Assembly: GCA_963713275.1 (NCBI GenBank)
Contig: CAVQLG010000011.1
Location: forward strand, 1 to 64,000
From: CAIWHR01 sp963713275
GTDB lineage: Bacteria > Pseudomonadota > Gammaproteobacteria > Burkholderiales > Casimicrobiaceae
DNA length: 64,000 bases
Reading direction: 5' to 3'
The position numbers and the translations under genes were made by a program. Each line of letters begins with the position of its first letter. Position 1 is the stretch's first letter. Shown here in pieces: positions 38,299 to 48,372 of the stretch. The notes beneath the pieces are model-generated. The model saw nothing but the letters and a program-made list of their open reading frames with translations. It did not search any database and had not been told where the DNA came from.

Positions 38299-38332
38299 CC
38301 GTTCCGGCATCCATCAAGCCTTGCCGGAACGG
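38299..38332 (+). terminator. 11-bp perfect stem-loop between DUF3309 copy 2 and the ferritin-like gene
   Basis: CCGTTCCGGCA and TGCCGGAACGG form a perfect 11-bp stem around a 12-base loop. No T-run follows, so it may be a partial terminator or an mRNA-stabilising hairpin that uncouples the two genes. Confidence 0.5.
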
Positions 38333-38436
38333 GCTGCGGCGGCGGTGCTCTGCGCCGCGCGGCAGCACTCACCCCCACGAACCCCGGTCCAGCGGTCCGC
38401 CGGTCGAAATCAATCATCCGAAGCAAGAACCGCCCC

Positions 38437-39012
38437 ATGCCCAAGACCCTGCCCCTGACCGACACCCCGACGCTGCGCGAGCGAGCGCGCAAACACATCG
38501 ACAAAGGCTCCGTGACCGCCGGCTATTCGGCAGACCGCGCCGTGGTGCTGAAGCTCCTCAACGACTCCCTCGCGACCGAGCTCGTATGCGTGCTGCGCTA
38601 TCGACGGCACCACTTCATGGCGCGCGGCATCAACTCGCAAAGCGTGTCCGAGGAGTTCCTCGCTCATTCGAACGAGGAGCAGGGGCACGCGGACGAGATC
38701 GCCGAGCGCATCGTTCAGCTCGGCGGGGAGCCCGACTTCGCTCCCGCGAGTCTTGTCGGCCGCAGCCATGCCGAGTACGTCGAAGGCGACACGCTGACGA
38801 GCATGATCAGGGAAGACCTGGTGGCCGAGCGCATCGCGATCGACAGCTACCGCGACATCATCCGGTATCTCGGGGACCAAGACCCGACCACACGCCGCAT
38901 GATGGAAGGCATTCTCTCCATGGAGGAGAGCCACGCCGACGAGCTTGCCGACCTGCTGGTGACGGTCCCGGACGAAGCGGGCGCAGGAAGCCCTTCGTCG
39001 CGCGCCCGTTGA
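38437..39012 (+). CDS. ferritin-like (bacterioferritin/Dps-type) protein
   Basis: The 191-residue four-helix protein carries ferroxidase-type ligands: E in LNDSLATELVCVLRYRRH, ExxH in SNEEQGHADEIAERI, E in EDLVAERIAIDSY and ExxH in MEESHADELADLL. The layout matches bacterioferritin-like proteins that store iron or protect DNA from peroxide. The ATG at 38437 (MPKTLPLTDTPTL) is the likely start; the upstream frame is low-complexity. It may be transcribed from the Crp-like promoter at 37992. No haem-ligating Met was identified. Confidence 0.85.
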   Translation: MPKTLPLTDTPTLRERARKHIDKGSVTAGYSADRAVVLKLLNDSLATELVCVLRYRRHHFMARGINSQSVSEEFLAHSNEEQGHADEIAERIVQLGGEPDFAPASLVGRSHAEYVEGDTLTSMIREDLVAERIAIDSYRDIIRYLGDQDPTTRRMMEGILSMEESHADELADLLVTVPDEAGAGSPSSRAR

Positions 39013-39599
39013 GCGTCCGTCGTGTTCCCGCGCTCGTGAGACTCGTCAACCAAATGCCCGACGTCGAAGCTGCGATGACGACGTTCGCGTCGGTCGATCA
39101 CGCGCGGCCTCCGCACCGCGGCGGGCCCCCGCCGTCGAGCAGCCTTGCGCAGAGCGTGAGCACCTTCCTGGCCTCGCCGCCGGCCATCGCGCGTGACTCG
39201 CTATGGTCGGCGCTGGGATGCCGGCCGCCGCCCGACGCCAACCGGGGTTCGACCGTGGCCGCGGGAAGCTGGGTCCGCGCGATGCTTCTATCGCTTGGGC
39301 GTCGCCCGAAGTGCTGAACCAGGGCGACAGCCACACAACCATGGTGAGACGAATGCCCCATGCCGGATCGCGGAGCACCGCAGTCACTCCGGCGACACCC
39401 TGCGTGCCCATGGCACCTTTCCTGCCCGCGTAGCGCCAAATCGATGTCAGCGAGTTAACCCCGCGTTGCTTGGGTGCAGGAGCGGTAGGTGCGGGTCCGT
39501 TCGGGGTCGCTGGCCAGTGTGCCTCCTGCATCTGGCCGCCCCGCAATCGCACCCCCACCCGGGCAGTCGGCAATTCCGCGCCGGGCACGATCGTCCCCG
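39013..39599. other. 590-bp stretch without a recognised gene, next to ICE remnants
   Basis: Minus-strand frames (for example GIRLTMVVWLSPWFSTSGDA near 39320-39390) look partly like exported protein but match no family I know. By position this should hold the next ICE gene after the TIGR03747-type gene, presumably decayed. Confidence 0.35.
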
Positions 39600-40313
39600 T
39601 CAGAGATCCTTCTTGCAGTACGTCCAGTGCCCCCGGGCGAGTACGCCCAGGGGCGCGGTCAGCGCCACGGCGATTGCGCGGGCATCGACGACCGCGGGCC
39701 AGAGCAGACCCACCAGCACGCCGGTTGCCGCCAGCGCGACCTGCAGGTGCTTGGCGCGGTGGTACAGGCTCGCCGACTCGCGCCCCGCGGAAGCTCGACG
39801 TATCGCGCGCTGGGTCAGTCCGTCCGCCGCGACGACCAAGCAGAGCAGGATCAGCAGCGCCAGCATCAGCGCCCGGGTCGCGATGCGCACGCCCAGCAGC
39901 TGCGTCCCCAGCATCGCCACTTCGATCGCGTCCCGGTTGGCGAGGTAGGTGCTGCGCACGATGGTGTCGGGGATCGACAGCGCTGCCCCTGCGGCGAAGC
40001 GCACGCCCATGTCGTGTACGCCAGTCACCTGGAAGATCAGCGCATACAACAGGTTCGCCGTACCGGTGATCGCATCCGGGGCCCCGCCCTGCCGCGTCGC
40101 AAGCTCGCTTCCGCGCCCCAACTCGGCGGCGAGGACGAACCGCAACCGCGCGGCACCCGCCGGCCAGATCTTGCACACGAACACTCCCTCGATGGCCCAG
40201 CCGACCAAGAGGATTGCGACCATTGCCAGGGCAAGCGCGAAGAGGAGCTTGAGCGGAGCGCACAACACGCCGGCCAGAACGCCTTCGGGGAAAGACGCTT
40301 TCCTGGACGTCAC
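39600..40313 (-). CDS. integrating conjugative element membrane protein (TIGR03747/DUF4400 type)
   Basis: The 237-residue protein has four predicted helices (LLFALALAMVAILLVGWAI; ALMLALLILLCLVVAA and others) and the family segment LAKRE-like YHRAKHLQVALAATGVLVGL. This is the conserved ICE membrane protein that normally lies directly after traD, as it does here (overlap of 4 bp, 40310-40313). It is intact although its neighbours are not. It is part of a conjugative mating-pair or coupling module in the family; its exact role is unknown. Confidence 0.75.
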   Translation of the reverse strand: MTSRKASFPEGVLAGVLCAPLKLLFALALAMVAILLVGWAIEGVFVCKIWPAGAARLRFVLAAELGRGSELATRQGGAPDAITGTANLLYALIFQVTGVHDMGVRFAAGAALSIPDTIVRSTYLANRDAIEVAMLGTQLLGVRIATRALMLALLILLCLVVAADGLTQRAIRRASAGRESASLYHRAKHLQVALAATGVLVGLLWPAVVDARAIAVALTAPLGVLARGHWTYCKKDL

Positions 40314-41250
40314 CGCGCTTCCCCCGGCGCAACGGCGGTAGGGCGCCGCTGCCAGTCCCCGGCGTGGCGGCGCCGCACCTCCTGCCCGATGGCTTCAAGA
40401 TCGGCCGGCATCAGCGAATCGTCGCTCGCGTCCGGCAAGGGCAGACGCAGCTTGTGGAGCTGCCCGCCGTAGATGAGCGCGAAGGCTTGCCCCTTGGGGA
40501 GCTGGACCAGATCGCTCGGCGAAAGCATCGGCGCGCTCTCCGTGGTGATCCGGTCCTCGTTGCGTCTGGCGAAGTCGGCGAAATCGCCCGGGCCGTTGGT
40601 GTCGGAGACGGAGGACGAGACGACGGGCGAGACCACGCGCACTTCGGGCAGCTGGCTGGTGAGCAGTTCGGCGGTGGCGACCTCCTTCACCCGCAGCATA
40701 ATGAGGGTGTTCAAGTTGCCGGCGATCTGCCGGGCCTTGGCCTGCGATCCGATGCGCGCCTCCATGTCCGACCAGGTCTGGGTGTACGCCGTCGTCTGAA
40801 ACCCGACGCCGCCGGCCTTGTTGAGGAGCAGGATGAACTCGTCGCCGATAAGCTCGTTGAACTCGTCGGCGTGGATCGCAATGCGCCGCGGCGCGGTCTC
40901 GCCCGGCAGGCCGCTGCCAGGGCCGCACTTGTGAAGACTGCCGGCCACGCTGGTGAGATCGGCGAACATCGAGTTGCCCACCGCCGCCACCTCTTAGCGC
41001 GAGAGAGAATCCAGTCCAATGTCGACGATGCCGCGCAGGTTGATCACGGAGGCCCAGTCGAACACCGGGCGCCAGTCGCTCGGGTCTTCCAGGTCGGGCC
41101 AGAGCAACGCCGCGGCGCGCCCCGTGGTGAGCTTCTCCAGCAGCGGCAGTAAGGGATGGCAACGCCACGCTCTTTGCCGCAGACTCGCCGACGGCGCCGT
41201 TGACCGAGCTTATGACCTTTGACAACCCCGAGGCACGCGCGAAGCAGATA
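40310..41250 (-). pseudogene. traD: ICE type IV coupling protein TraD, truncated and with an internal stop
   Basis: 40310-40990 encodes the C-terminal part of TraD-like coupling proteins (FILLLNKAGGVGFQTTAYTQ; SQAKARQIAGNLNTLIMLRV). An in-frame TAA at 40994-40996 interrupts VGLDSLSR-EVAAVGNS-like sequence. Upstream the frame still reads KLTTGRAAALLWPDLEDPSD and VINLRGIVDIGLDSLSR. The N-terminal half with the Walker A motif is absent. TraD is the DNA-pumping ATPase of conjugation, so this element cannot transfer itself. Confidence 0.75.
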
Positions 41251-41479
41251 GAACTGACCAGCGACCGCCCGGGCCGCAGCGTCGACAGCCACGTTGAGCG
41301 CCGCCATGCGATGGAGGTCGAGGTCGGGCCCAAGGAACAGGAGCAATCAGGCCCCCGTGATTCCTGCAGGCGGCAGGGTGTCGATAGCCTGCTGCTTCTT
41401 CGGGTGTTCGCGGGCCCTGCCATCACGATTCAACCGGGAGGCATGACCGGGTGCGAATGACAAAGATGGACCGTGCACG

Positions 41480-42367
41480 ATGAACAGGCGAAGCCGGCTT
41501 GGCCAGAAGACACGCAGGGTGTGGGCGATATTCCGTCTCGCGGTCAACAAGTTTATGGGGATCGACGGGACGGAATGGGCGGGAGCGTTCGCCTTCAATG
41601 CGTTCTTCTCGCTGTTTCCCTTGATGGTCCTGCTGGTCACGATAGCCTCGGTCTTTATCGACCGGGACCGGGCTGCAACGGAGGTCATCGCTTACGTGGA
41701 AACATACGTCCCGATCAGTGGTGACATGCAAAGTTACATCTTTGACACGGTCGCTGGTGTGATCAAGTCGCGTGGGCAGGCGGGCATGGTCGCTGTCCTC
41801 ATCTTGGTGTGGGTCACCCTCCAATGCTTCACCACGCTCATCAGCGCGACCAACCGCGCCTGGGGCTTGGCGGGGTATGGCTGGTGGCGGCTACCCCTCA
41901 GGAGCCTGGTGCTGCTGGGGATTACCGCGGCTGCGGTGCTCTTGGGCATCGGGGCCCCGATGCTTGCGCAAGTGGCGAGGGACTGGCTGTTCCCGATGAA
42001 CGATTTTCGTTCCTGGGTCTATACCGTGGCGCGCTTCTTCGTTCCCTTGCTGGTGGTGTTTTCAGGCCTGAGCCTGTTTTACCGGATGGCGCCACGCCGG
42101 CCCACGCGCTTTTCCGAAGTCTGGGTCGCCGCCCTGTCCGCCACGGTGCTCCTGCTGGCGGCCGAAGCGCTATTTGTGATCTACCTGAAGAATTTCGCCA
42201 CCTTGAACGCAGTCTATGGCGCGTTCGGCGGGATCATGGCATTGCTGCTGTGGATCTACCTTTCCGGTAGCGTTTTCATCTTCGGAGCCTGCCTGTGTGC
42301 CGCGCAGGCCGAGGAGTGCTCCGGGTCAGCGGAGACTGTGTTGGCGCGGCAACGCGCAAAAGCATGA
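41480..42367 (+). CDS. YihY/BrkB-family inner-membrane protein
   Basis: The 295-residue protein has six transmembrane helices and the family pattern GAFAFNAFFSLFPLMVLLVT, SATNRAWG, then YRMAPRRPTRFSEVWVAALS and AVYGAFGGIMALLLWIYLSG. It was once called RNase BN in error; its role is unknown but it is probably an envelope transporter. It precedes the AsmA gene by 85 bp on the same strand, so the two may form an operon. Confidence 0.9.
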   Translation: MNRRSRLGQKTRRVWAIFRLAVNKFMGIDGTEWAGAFAFNAFFSLFPLMVLLVTIASVFIDRDRAATEVIAYVETYVPISGDMQSYIFDTVAGVIKSRGQAGMVAVLILVWVTLQCFTTLISATNRAWGLAGYGWWRLPLRSLVLLGITAAAVLLGIGAPMLAQVARDWLFPMNDFRSWVYTVARFFVPLLVVFSGLSLFYRMAPRRPTRFSEVWVAALSATVLLLAAEALFVIYLKNFATLNAVYGAFGGIMALLLWIYLSGSVFIFGACLCAAQAEECSGSAETVLARQRAKA

Positions 42368-42452
42368 CGCCCGCGACGGGCACGCGCGTTCGAGTTGCCG
42401 CAAACCACGCAGAGCGGGGCCGCTAGAATGGTCACCAGAATGGACCAGACCA

Positions 42453-43880
42453 ATGTCCAAGAAGCTTAGAGCCATTGCCTATGCTGTCGGCGCGCTCGTC
42501 GGCCTGTTGGTCCTCGCCGCGGTCGTCCTGCTGTTTTTCTTTGAGGGCAACGCCTACAAGCCGCGGTTCGAGGCGGCGATCTCGGAAACCTTTGGGATGG
42601 AGGTCAAAGTGAGCAGAGTTTCGGGGATCAGCTTCTTCCCGAACGTGCTCGTCTCGCTCAAGGACGTGCACATCCGCAACCGAGGGGCGGAGATTGCCAC
42701 CGCAAGGGAGGCGAGGATTGCGATCGACCTCCTCTCCCTGCTCCACAAGGGAATCCAGATCAAGCAGATCGCGCTTGAACACCCGATCGTATCCATCGAG
42801 CGGGATAGCGACGGGACGTTCAACTTCGAGAACCCGGAGCAGGCCCGCGGATCTTTGCCCAAACTGAACCTGGCAAAGGTATCTTTTTCGAACGGAACCC
42901 TCCGCTACCTGGACAAGCGTACCGGGGCGGGGTTCGAGGCTGTTGATTGCCGCCTGGACCTGAACCGCCTGCAGCTTTCAGGCAAGGACCCCAAGGACAT
43001 CATGAGGAACCTTTCCCTGGCGGCGGAACTCGTCTGCAGCGAGGTGCAAACAAGGAGTCACAGGGTATCCGACCTGAAATTCACGCTCGCCGGGCAACAC
43101 GGGGTCTTCGAACTCAAGCCGCTCACCCTGCGTGCCTTTGCCGGGCTGGGCTCGGGCAGTATACGGGCGGACTTTACCAGCGCCGTTCCCCAGTACCACG
43201 TCCGCTATTCCCTTTCACAATTGCACATCGGCGAGTTCCTCAAGACCCTGTCGCCGCCAATTCTTGCGGAAGGTTCGATGGACTTCGCCGCGACCCTGTC
43301 TCTGCAGGGCAAGACCTTGCACGAACTGAGGCAGAGCATGGAGGGGCTGTTCTCGCTGCGCGGCAAGAACCTCCTCCTCAATGGCTGCGATCTCGATCAG
43401 CAGTTCGCCCGTTATGAGTCCAGTCAGAACTTCAACTTGGTGGACGTCGCCGCTCTGTTCTTTGTCGGCCCGGTCGGACTGGCGGTCACCAAGGGGTTCA
43501 ACTTCGCCAGCATCCTTCAAGAGTCGGAGGGCCACAGCGAGATCCGTACGGTCGTTTCGGACTGGAAAGTCGAGCGCGGCGTTGCACATTCGCGGGACGT
43601 GGCCATGGCGACCAAAGAAAACCGGGTCGCCCTCCAAGGCGAGCTCGATTTCATCAACCAGCGGTTCAATCACATGACTGTGGCGTTGATCGACGCCAAG
43701 GGCTGCGTCAGGGCGCAGCAACACATCCATGGCCACTTCAAGAAGCCGGTGCTGGACAAGCCGAGCGCCCTCAAGTCGCTTAGCGGGCCGGTGGTCAAGT
43801 TGCTCGAGAAACTGGGGAGCCTCTTTCCGGGGGGGGAGTGCGAAGTGTTCTACGCCGGTTCGGTCGCGCCGCCGAAATAG
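42453..43880 (+). CDS. AsmA-family protein
   Basis: The 475-residue protein has one N-terminal membrane anchor (AYAVGALVGLLVLAAVVLLFF). The AsmA N-terminal domain follows (YKPRFEAAISETFGMEVKVS; ALEHPIVSIERDSDGTFNFE), then the C-terminal AsmA_2 part with LSLQGKTLHELRQSMEGLFS and GCDLDQ. AsmA-like proteins span the periplasm and move phospholipids to the outer membrane. The length is short-to-normal for the family. The ATG at 42453 was chosen because it begins the anchor. It lies downstream of BrkB. Confidence 0.85.
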   Translation: MSKKLRAIAYAVGALVGLLVLAAVVLLFFFEGNAYKPRFEAAISETFGMEVKVSRVSGISFFPNVLVSLKDVHIRNRGAEIATAREARIAIDLLSLLHKGIQIKQIALEHPIVSIERDSDGTFNFENPEQARGSLPKLNLAKVSFSNGTLRYLDKRTGAGFEAVDCRLDLNRLQLSGKDPKDIMRNLSLAAELVCSEVQTRSHRVSDLKFTLAGQHGVFELKPLTLRAFAGLGSGSIRADFTSAVPQYHVRYSLSQLHIGEFLKTLSPPILAEGSMDFAATLSLQGKTLHELRQSMEGLFSLRGKNLLLNGCDLDQQFARYESSQNFNLVDVAALFFVGPVGLAVTKGFNFASILQESEGHSEIRTVVSDWKVERGVAHSRDVAMATKENRVALQGELDFINQRFNHMTVALIDAKGCVRAQQHIHGHFKKPVLDKPSALKSLSGPVVKLLEKLGSLFPGGECEVFYAGSVAPPK

Positions 43881-43993
43881 GTGGTCTGCGATCCAACCGG
43901 CGGACTGACACGACGCAACTTGCTCCCCCGGGTGCATGAGGAAGGGGCGGCAAGGCCTCTTTCATCCGAGCCTGTTGGATTGTGATTACTGAG

Positions 43994-44059
43994 GTTTAGA
44001 CACTGACCGTCGCGGACCGCAGCCAGCGCCGCGCCGGCGGCGCGGAAAGTTGTGCGAAG
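43994..44059 (+). repeat. GC-rich inverted repeat, copy B
   Basis: This segment aligns, inverted, with 29988-30053. It lies between the AsmA gene and the IS4-like transposase remnant, so it may be the IS left end. Confidence 0.6.
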
Positions 44060-44109
44060 CCACTTTCAACAAGGCGCGAAAGACACTTGACATGACGATC
44101 GATTTGCGA

Positions 44110-44162
44110 GGTCGCCGCGCTGCTCGCCCGCAGTTGGTCTTGGAGCGAGCAGCGCGGCGACC
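44110..44162. repeat. perfect 18-bp inverted repeat (hairpin) in the IS leader
   Basis: GGTCGCCGCGCTGCTCGC at 44110-44127 and its exact complement at 44145-44162 flank a 17-base loop. It lies just 5' of the transposase frame. Hairpins in this position can block read-through transcription or translation of a transposase. Confidence 0.75.
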
Positions 44163-44164
44163 AG

Positions 44165-45270
44165 TGACGGATCTCTCTCGATCACGGATGGTCCCTCACG
44201 CCGCTCGCGGCCGCGGTTTGTCTGCTGCTCTCGCAGTGGGATTCATTTCTCCTGGTGGCCGTGCCATCGCGGTCCCGTCGTACCTTTGTCGAGCTGCTGA
44301 TCGGATGCCTGCTCACCCCGGAAGGACGGGTCACGCGCGCCATCGGGGGCATTCGCCGCGAGGCGCACTGGACCACCTATTACAAGCTGATCGAGCGCGC
44401 GCAGGCGTCGGTCGCCGAGCTGTCCGTCCGCTTGTTCCGGCTGGTGCAATGGGTGTTCCCGGCCGAACTGGTGAACGTGATCATCGACGATACCCCGGTG
44501 CCGCGATGCGCCAAGACCGGACCGGGCATCAGCATCCAGCACTGCCAGAGCAGCAAGGCCAACCGCCCGACCTTTTTGCACAGCCAGTGTCGCGTCACGC
44601 TGGCGCTGGTGGTGCGCGTCCGGCTGGGCTCGGCGCTGACGGTAACGATTCGCTCCTGGCTGGTCGAGGCGTCCGGACAACGTGGCAAGCTCTGGGTGGC
44701 GCGGCAGTTGATCGACTCGGTCCGGGGGAATGTCGCGGACGCGCGTTTGCTGATCGATGCCTGGTTCATGCGCCGGAGTCTGATTTTGCCCTTGGTCGAA
44801 CAGCGGGTGCGGATCATTGGCCAGGTGCGCCGGGATGCCACCCTGTTCTTCACGCCCGAGCCGGAGCCGCCGCGCCGTGAGGGGAAAGCGCAAGTGCGGC
44901 CTGCGCATCGATGCGGCGGTGCTCGATACGTTGCCGGCGACGGCGATGGAGTTGGCGCTGTACGGCAAGGCGCAGTCGGTACGGCTGCGCTCGGCTATCG
45001 CCGTGGCGCGATTCCTGACGGCGCCCCCCGGTCCGGGTGGCGTGGTGCGAGATGCGCCAGGCGGACCACACTGGGTCGCGACCGCGCCTGCTTCTGGCGA
45101 CCGAGACCGCGCCGTCGGCCCAGGCGGTGGTGGAGATCTATGCCGAGCGCTGCGGGCATCGAGCCGTTGTTTCACACAATCTGAAGCGCTGGTGGGGCGT
45201 AACCAATCTGTGGCAGCAGTCCCCAATGCCAGCAAGGCGAGCCTCTACCGCCGCGAGGTGACCCGCGCCG
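44165..45270 (+). pseudogene. IS4-like DDE transposase, frameshifted
   Basis: One frame from about 44165 to 44880 carries NVIIDDTPVPR (first Asp) and ARLLIDAWFMRRSLILPLVE (second Asp). A shift near 44880 moves the sequence to KCGLRIDAAVLDTLPATAME. A second shift near 45030 moves it to MRQADHTGSRPRLLLATETA with YAERCG (expected Glu region), ending near LKRWWGVTNLWQQS. Two or three frameshifts make it inactive. Confidence 0.7.
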
Positions 45271-45630
45271 CCGCCGAGGCCGCCGCGCTGGCCTCGGAAC
45301 GTGATCATACCGAGCGCATCGCCACCCAGCAGCGCGAACGTGCCGGGCGTGAGGCGCTCAAGCCGCTGTCGGCCTACCGGGCGCGGGTCTGCCGCAGATT
45401 CGCCGCAACTTCTACGGCTTCGACCCGCGCTACCATGTGGCGCGGCACCACTTCGTCACCCGCAAGACGCCTGTGCGGACGCCACGGCAATTGGCGACGC
45501 ATCAGCCATAATGCGCACAGCGCAGCCCTTGGACGGCAAGGCGCGCGCGACGCTGCTGCGGCATGGCTGGAGCAGGACGCGCGCTGCCCGCGTCCGCCAG
45601 AACATCGCAAGCAGACAGCGGCAGGGCCGG
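45271..45630 (+). other. unrecognised reading frames after the IS remnant
   Basis: Plus-strand frames give a charged Ala-rich helix (RREVTRAAAEAAALASERD) and a segment ending IRRNFYGFDPRYHVARHHF in another frame, with a stop at 45510. It may be part of a mobile-element protein broken by a frameshift. I do not recognise the family. Confidence 0.3.
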
Positions 45631-48372
45631 TCATTGCCAACCGAAGCAGCGGATGTAGAAATGCTTCATCACGGTGGTCAGCGCGCCGTACCCGAGCAGG
45701 ATGCCCGCCAGCCACAGGAAGTATGCCGGTGGCAGCGGCTGCAGCTTGAAGTGATCAGCGAGTGGCCCCATCGGCAGCCAGATGCCCACGACCATGATCG
45801 CCACGGTCATGATCATAAGCGGCGCCGCGGCGCGGCTCTCGATGAACGGCAGCTTTGGCGTGCGGATCATGTGCACGATCAGCGTCTGCGTCAGCAGCCC
45901 CACGACGAACCAGCCCGACTGGAACAACGTCTGCGCGGCTAAGGTGTTGGCGGCGAACACCCACCACATGACGGCGAAAGTGGTGATGTCGAACACCGAG
46001 CTGATCGGCCCGAAGAAGATCATGAAGCGGCCGATGTCGGCCGGGTTCCACGTCAGCGGCGCGCGCACCAGTTCCTCGTCGACGTGGTCGAACGGGATCC
46101 CGGTCTGGGCGATGTCGTAGAGAAGGTTCTGCACGAGAAGGTGCAGCGGCAGCATTGGCAGGAACGGCAGGAACGCACTCGCCACCAGCACCGAGAATAC
46201 ATTGCCGAAGTTCGAGCTCGCCGTCATGCGGATGTACTTCAGCATGTTGCAGAAGGTGGCGCGGCCTTCGACCACGCCATCGTCGAGCGCCAGCAGGCTC
46301 TTCTCCAGCAGGATGATGTCGGCCGCCTCCTTGGCGATGTCGACCGCCGAGTCGACCGAGATGCCGATGTCGGCGGCGCGAAGCGCCGGCGCGTCGTTGA
46401 TCCCGTCGCCCATGAAGCCCACGACGTGCCCGCCGGAGCGCAGCGCGCGCACGATGCGCTCCTTGTGCAGCGGCGTGAGCTTGGCAAAGATCCGGAACTT
46501 CTCGACGGCCTGCGCCAGCGCCTCGTCGCTCATGTTCTCGACCTGCGAGCCAAGCAGCACCTTATCCGCAGCCAAGCCGACCTGGCTGCACACGCGAGTG
46601 GTGACGAGTTCGTTGTCGCCGGTCAGCACCTTGACCTGGATGCCGTGCCCTGCCAGCGCCTTCAGCGCCGGGGCGGCGGAATCCTTCGGCGGATCGAGGA
46701 AGGCGATGTAACCGACCAGCGTGAGGTCCGCCTCGTCGGCCACCGAGTAGGTGACCTGGTCCGGCGGCAGTTCCTTCATCGCCACCGCCACCACGCGCAG
46801 CCCGTCCCGGCCGAGTTCGCGCGTGATCTGCTGCACGCGTTCGAGCAGGGGCGCATCCAGCGGCAACACCTTTGAACCGCCATCGTCCTCGCTGCGCACG
46901 CGCGTGCATACCGCCAGCACCTCCTCGAGCGCCCCCTTGCAGATCAGCTCGTGGTGGTGGTCGGCTTCCGACACCACCACCGACATGCGCCGGCGCACGA
47001 AGTCGAACGGGACCTCGTCGATCTTGCGGTAGTCCTGCTCCAGCTTCAGCTCGGCCTTCAGCTCGACATGGTCCAGCACGGCGCGGTCGAGCAGATTATT
47101 CAGACCCGTCTGGTAGTGGCTGTTGAGAAAGGCCAGGTTCAGGACCTCGTCCGACGGGTGGCCGAAGACGTCGACGTGGCGAGCGAGCGCGACCTTGTCC
47201 TGGGTTAGCGTACCGGTCTTGTCGGTACATAACACGTCCATCGCGCCGAAATTCTGGATCGCATCGAGTCGCTTGACGACGACCTTCCTGCGCGACAGCA
47301 GCACCGCGCCCTTGGCCAGCGTCGTGGTCACGATCATCGGCAGCATTTCCGGCGTGAGCCCCACCGCCACCGACAGCGCGAACAGGAAGGCCTGCAGCCA
47401 GTCGCCCTTGGTGAAGCCGTTGACCAGCAGCACGATCGGCACCATCAGCGCGGCGAAGCGGATCAGCAGCCAGCTCACGCTGTTCACGCCGGCCTGGAAG
47501 GCGTTGGGCGCGGCGTCCGTCGCGGTCACCCGCGCGGCGAGCACACCGAAGTACGTGCGTTTGCCGGTGGCGACCACCAGCGCCGTGGCCGAGCCGGAGA
47601 CGACGCTGGTCCCCATGAAGACGAGGTTTCGTTGTTCGAGTGGCCCCGCATCGTCGCTGCCGCGCTCGGCAAGCTTTTCGACCGGCAGCGATTCCCCCGT
47701 CATCGCCGACTGGGCCACGAACAGGTCCCGCGCCGTCAGCAACCGGCAGTCGGCAGAAACCATGTCCCCCGCCGACAGCGCGACCAGGTCGCCCGGCACC
47801 ACCTCACGCAGGGGGATCTCCAGGCGCGATGCAAGCGCCTGGAGGCCGGCCGCTGCGGACCCCGGGGCGCGCCGGAGCACGGTGGCCTTGTTGCCCACCA
47901 TCGACTTCAGGCTTTCGGCCGCCCGGTGCGAGCGGCCCTCCTGCACGAAACGGATCGCGGTGCTCAGGACCACCATCGCGCCGATGACGATCGTCGCCTG
48001 GGCGTCTTCGGTCAGGTACGACACCACCGCCAGCACGGTCAGCAGCAGGTTGAACGGGTTCGCGTAGCAATGCCAAAGGTGCAGCCACCAGTGCAGCGGC
48101 TTCTCGTGCTCGACTTCGTTGGGCCCGGTGCGCAGCAGGCGCTGTGCCGCTTCGGCGGCGCTGAGGCCGTCTGCGTGCGATCCGAGCCGGGCGATCGCGG
48201 CCGCGGGCTCCTCGCGAGCAGCGCGCAACAGGTCCGACGCGAGTCGGTCGGGAACGGGTTGGCCCGGGCCGCGGGCAGCGAGCAGGCCCGGCAGCGCATT
48301 CCGACCGAAGTGCCTGAGCCTGCGATGGCGGCGCAGGAAGCGGCTGAACCATTGGGTCAGGATGTCGAACAC
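45631..48372 (-). CDS. mgtA: magnesium-translocating P-type ATPase
   Basis: The 913-residue protein is a full P3B ATPase. It has an N-terminal cytoplasmic part, an actuator domain with MTGES, the phosphorylation site DKTGT at Asp384 and the hinge GDGINDAPALRAADIGISV. It carries ten helices, including the family-specific FDHVDEELVRAPLTWNPADI and TPKLPF segments of MgtA/MgtB. It imports Mg2+ across the inner membrane. The ATG at 48372 gives the expected length. No MgtC neighbour is seen and no mgt-type leader ORF was recognised upstream. Confidence 0.95.
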   Translation of the reverse strand: MFDILTQWFSRFLRRHRRLRHFGRNALPGLLAARGPGQPVPDRLASDLLRAAREEPAAAIARLGSHADGLSAAEAAQRLLRTGPNEVEHEKPLHWWLHLWHCYANPFNLLLTVLAVVSYLTEDAQATIVIGAMVVLSTAIRFVQEGRSHRAAESLKSMVGNKATVLRRAPGSAAAGLQALASRLEIPLREVVPGDLVALSAGDMVSADCRLLTARDLFVAQSAMTGESLPVEKLAERGSDDAGPLEQRNLVFMGTSVVSGSATALVVATGKRTYFGVLAARVTATDAAPNAFQAGVNSVSWLLIRFAALMVPIVLLVNGFTKGDWLQAFLFALSVAVGLTPEMLPMIVTTTLAKGAVLLSRRKVVVKRLDAIQNFGAMDVLCTDKTGTLTQDKVALARHVDVFGHPSDEVLNLAFLNSHYQTGLNNLLDRAVLDHVELKAELKLEQDYRKIDEVPFDFVRRRMSVVVSEADHHHELICKGALEEVLAVCTRVRSEDDGGSKVLPLDAPLLERVQQITRELGRDGLRVVAVAMKELPPDQVTYSVADEADLTLVGYIAFLDPPKDSAAPALKALAGHGIQVKVLTGDNELVTTRVCSQVGLAADKVLLGSQVENMSDEALAQAVEKFRIFAKLTPLHKERIVRALRSGGHVVGFMGDGINDAPALRAADIGISVDSAVDIAKEAADIILLEKSLLALDDGVVEGRATFCNMLKYIRMTASSNFGNVFSVLVASAFLPFLPMLPLHLLVQNLLYDIAQTGIPFDHVDEELVRAPLTWNPADIGRFMIFFGPISSVFDITTFAVMWWVFAANTLAAQTLFQSGWFVVGLLTQTLIVHMIRTPKLPFIESRAAAPLMIMTVAIMVVGIWLPMGPLADHFKLQPLPPAYFLWLAGILLGYGALTTVMKHFYIRCFGWQ

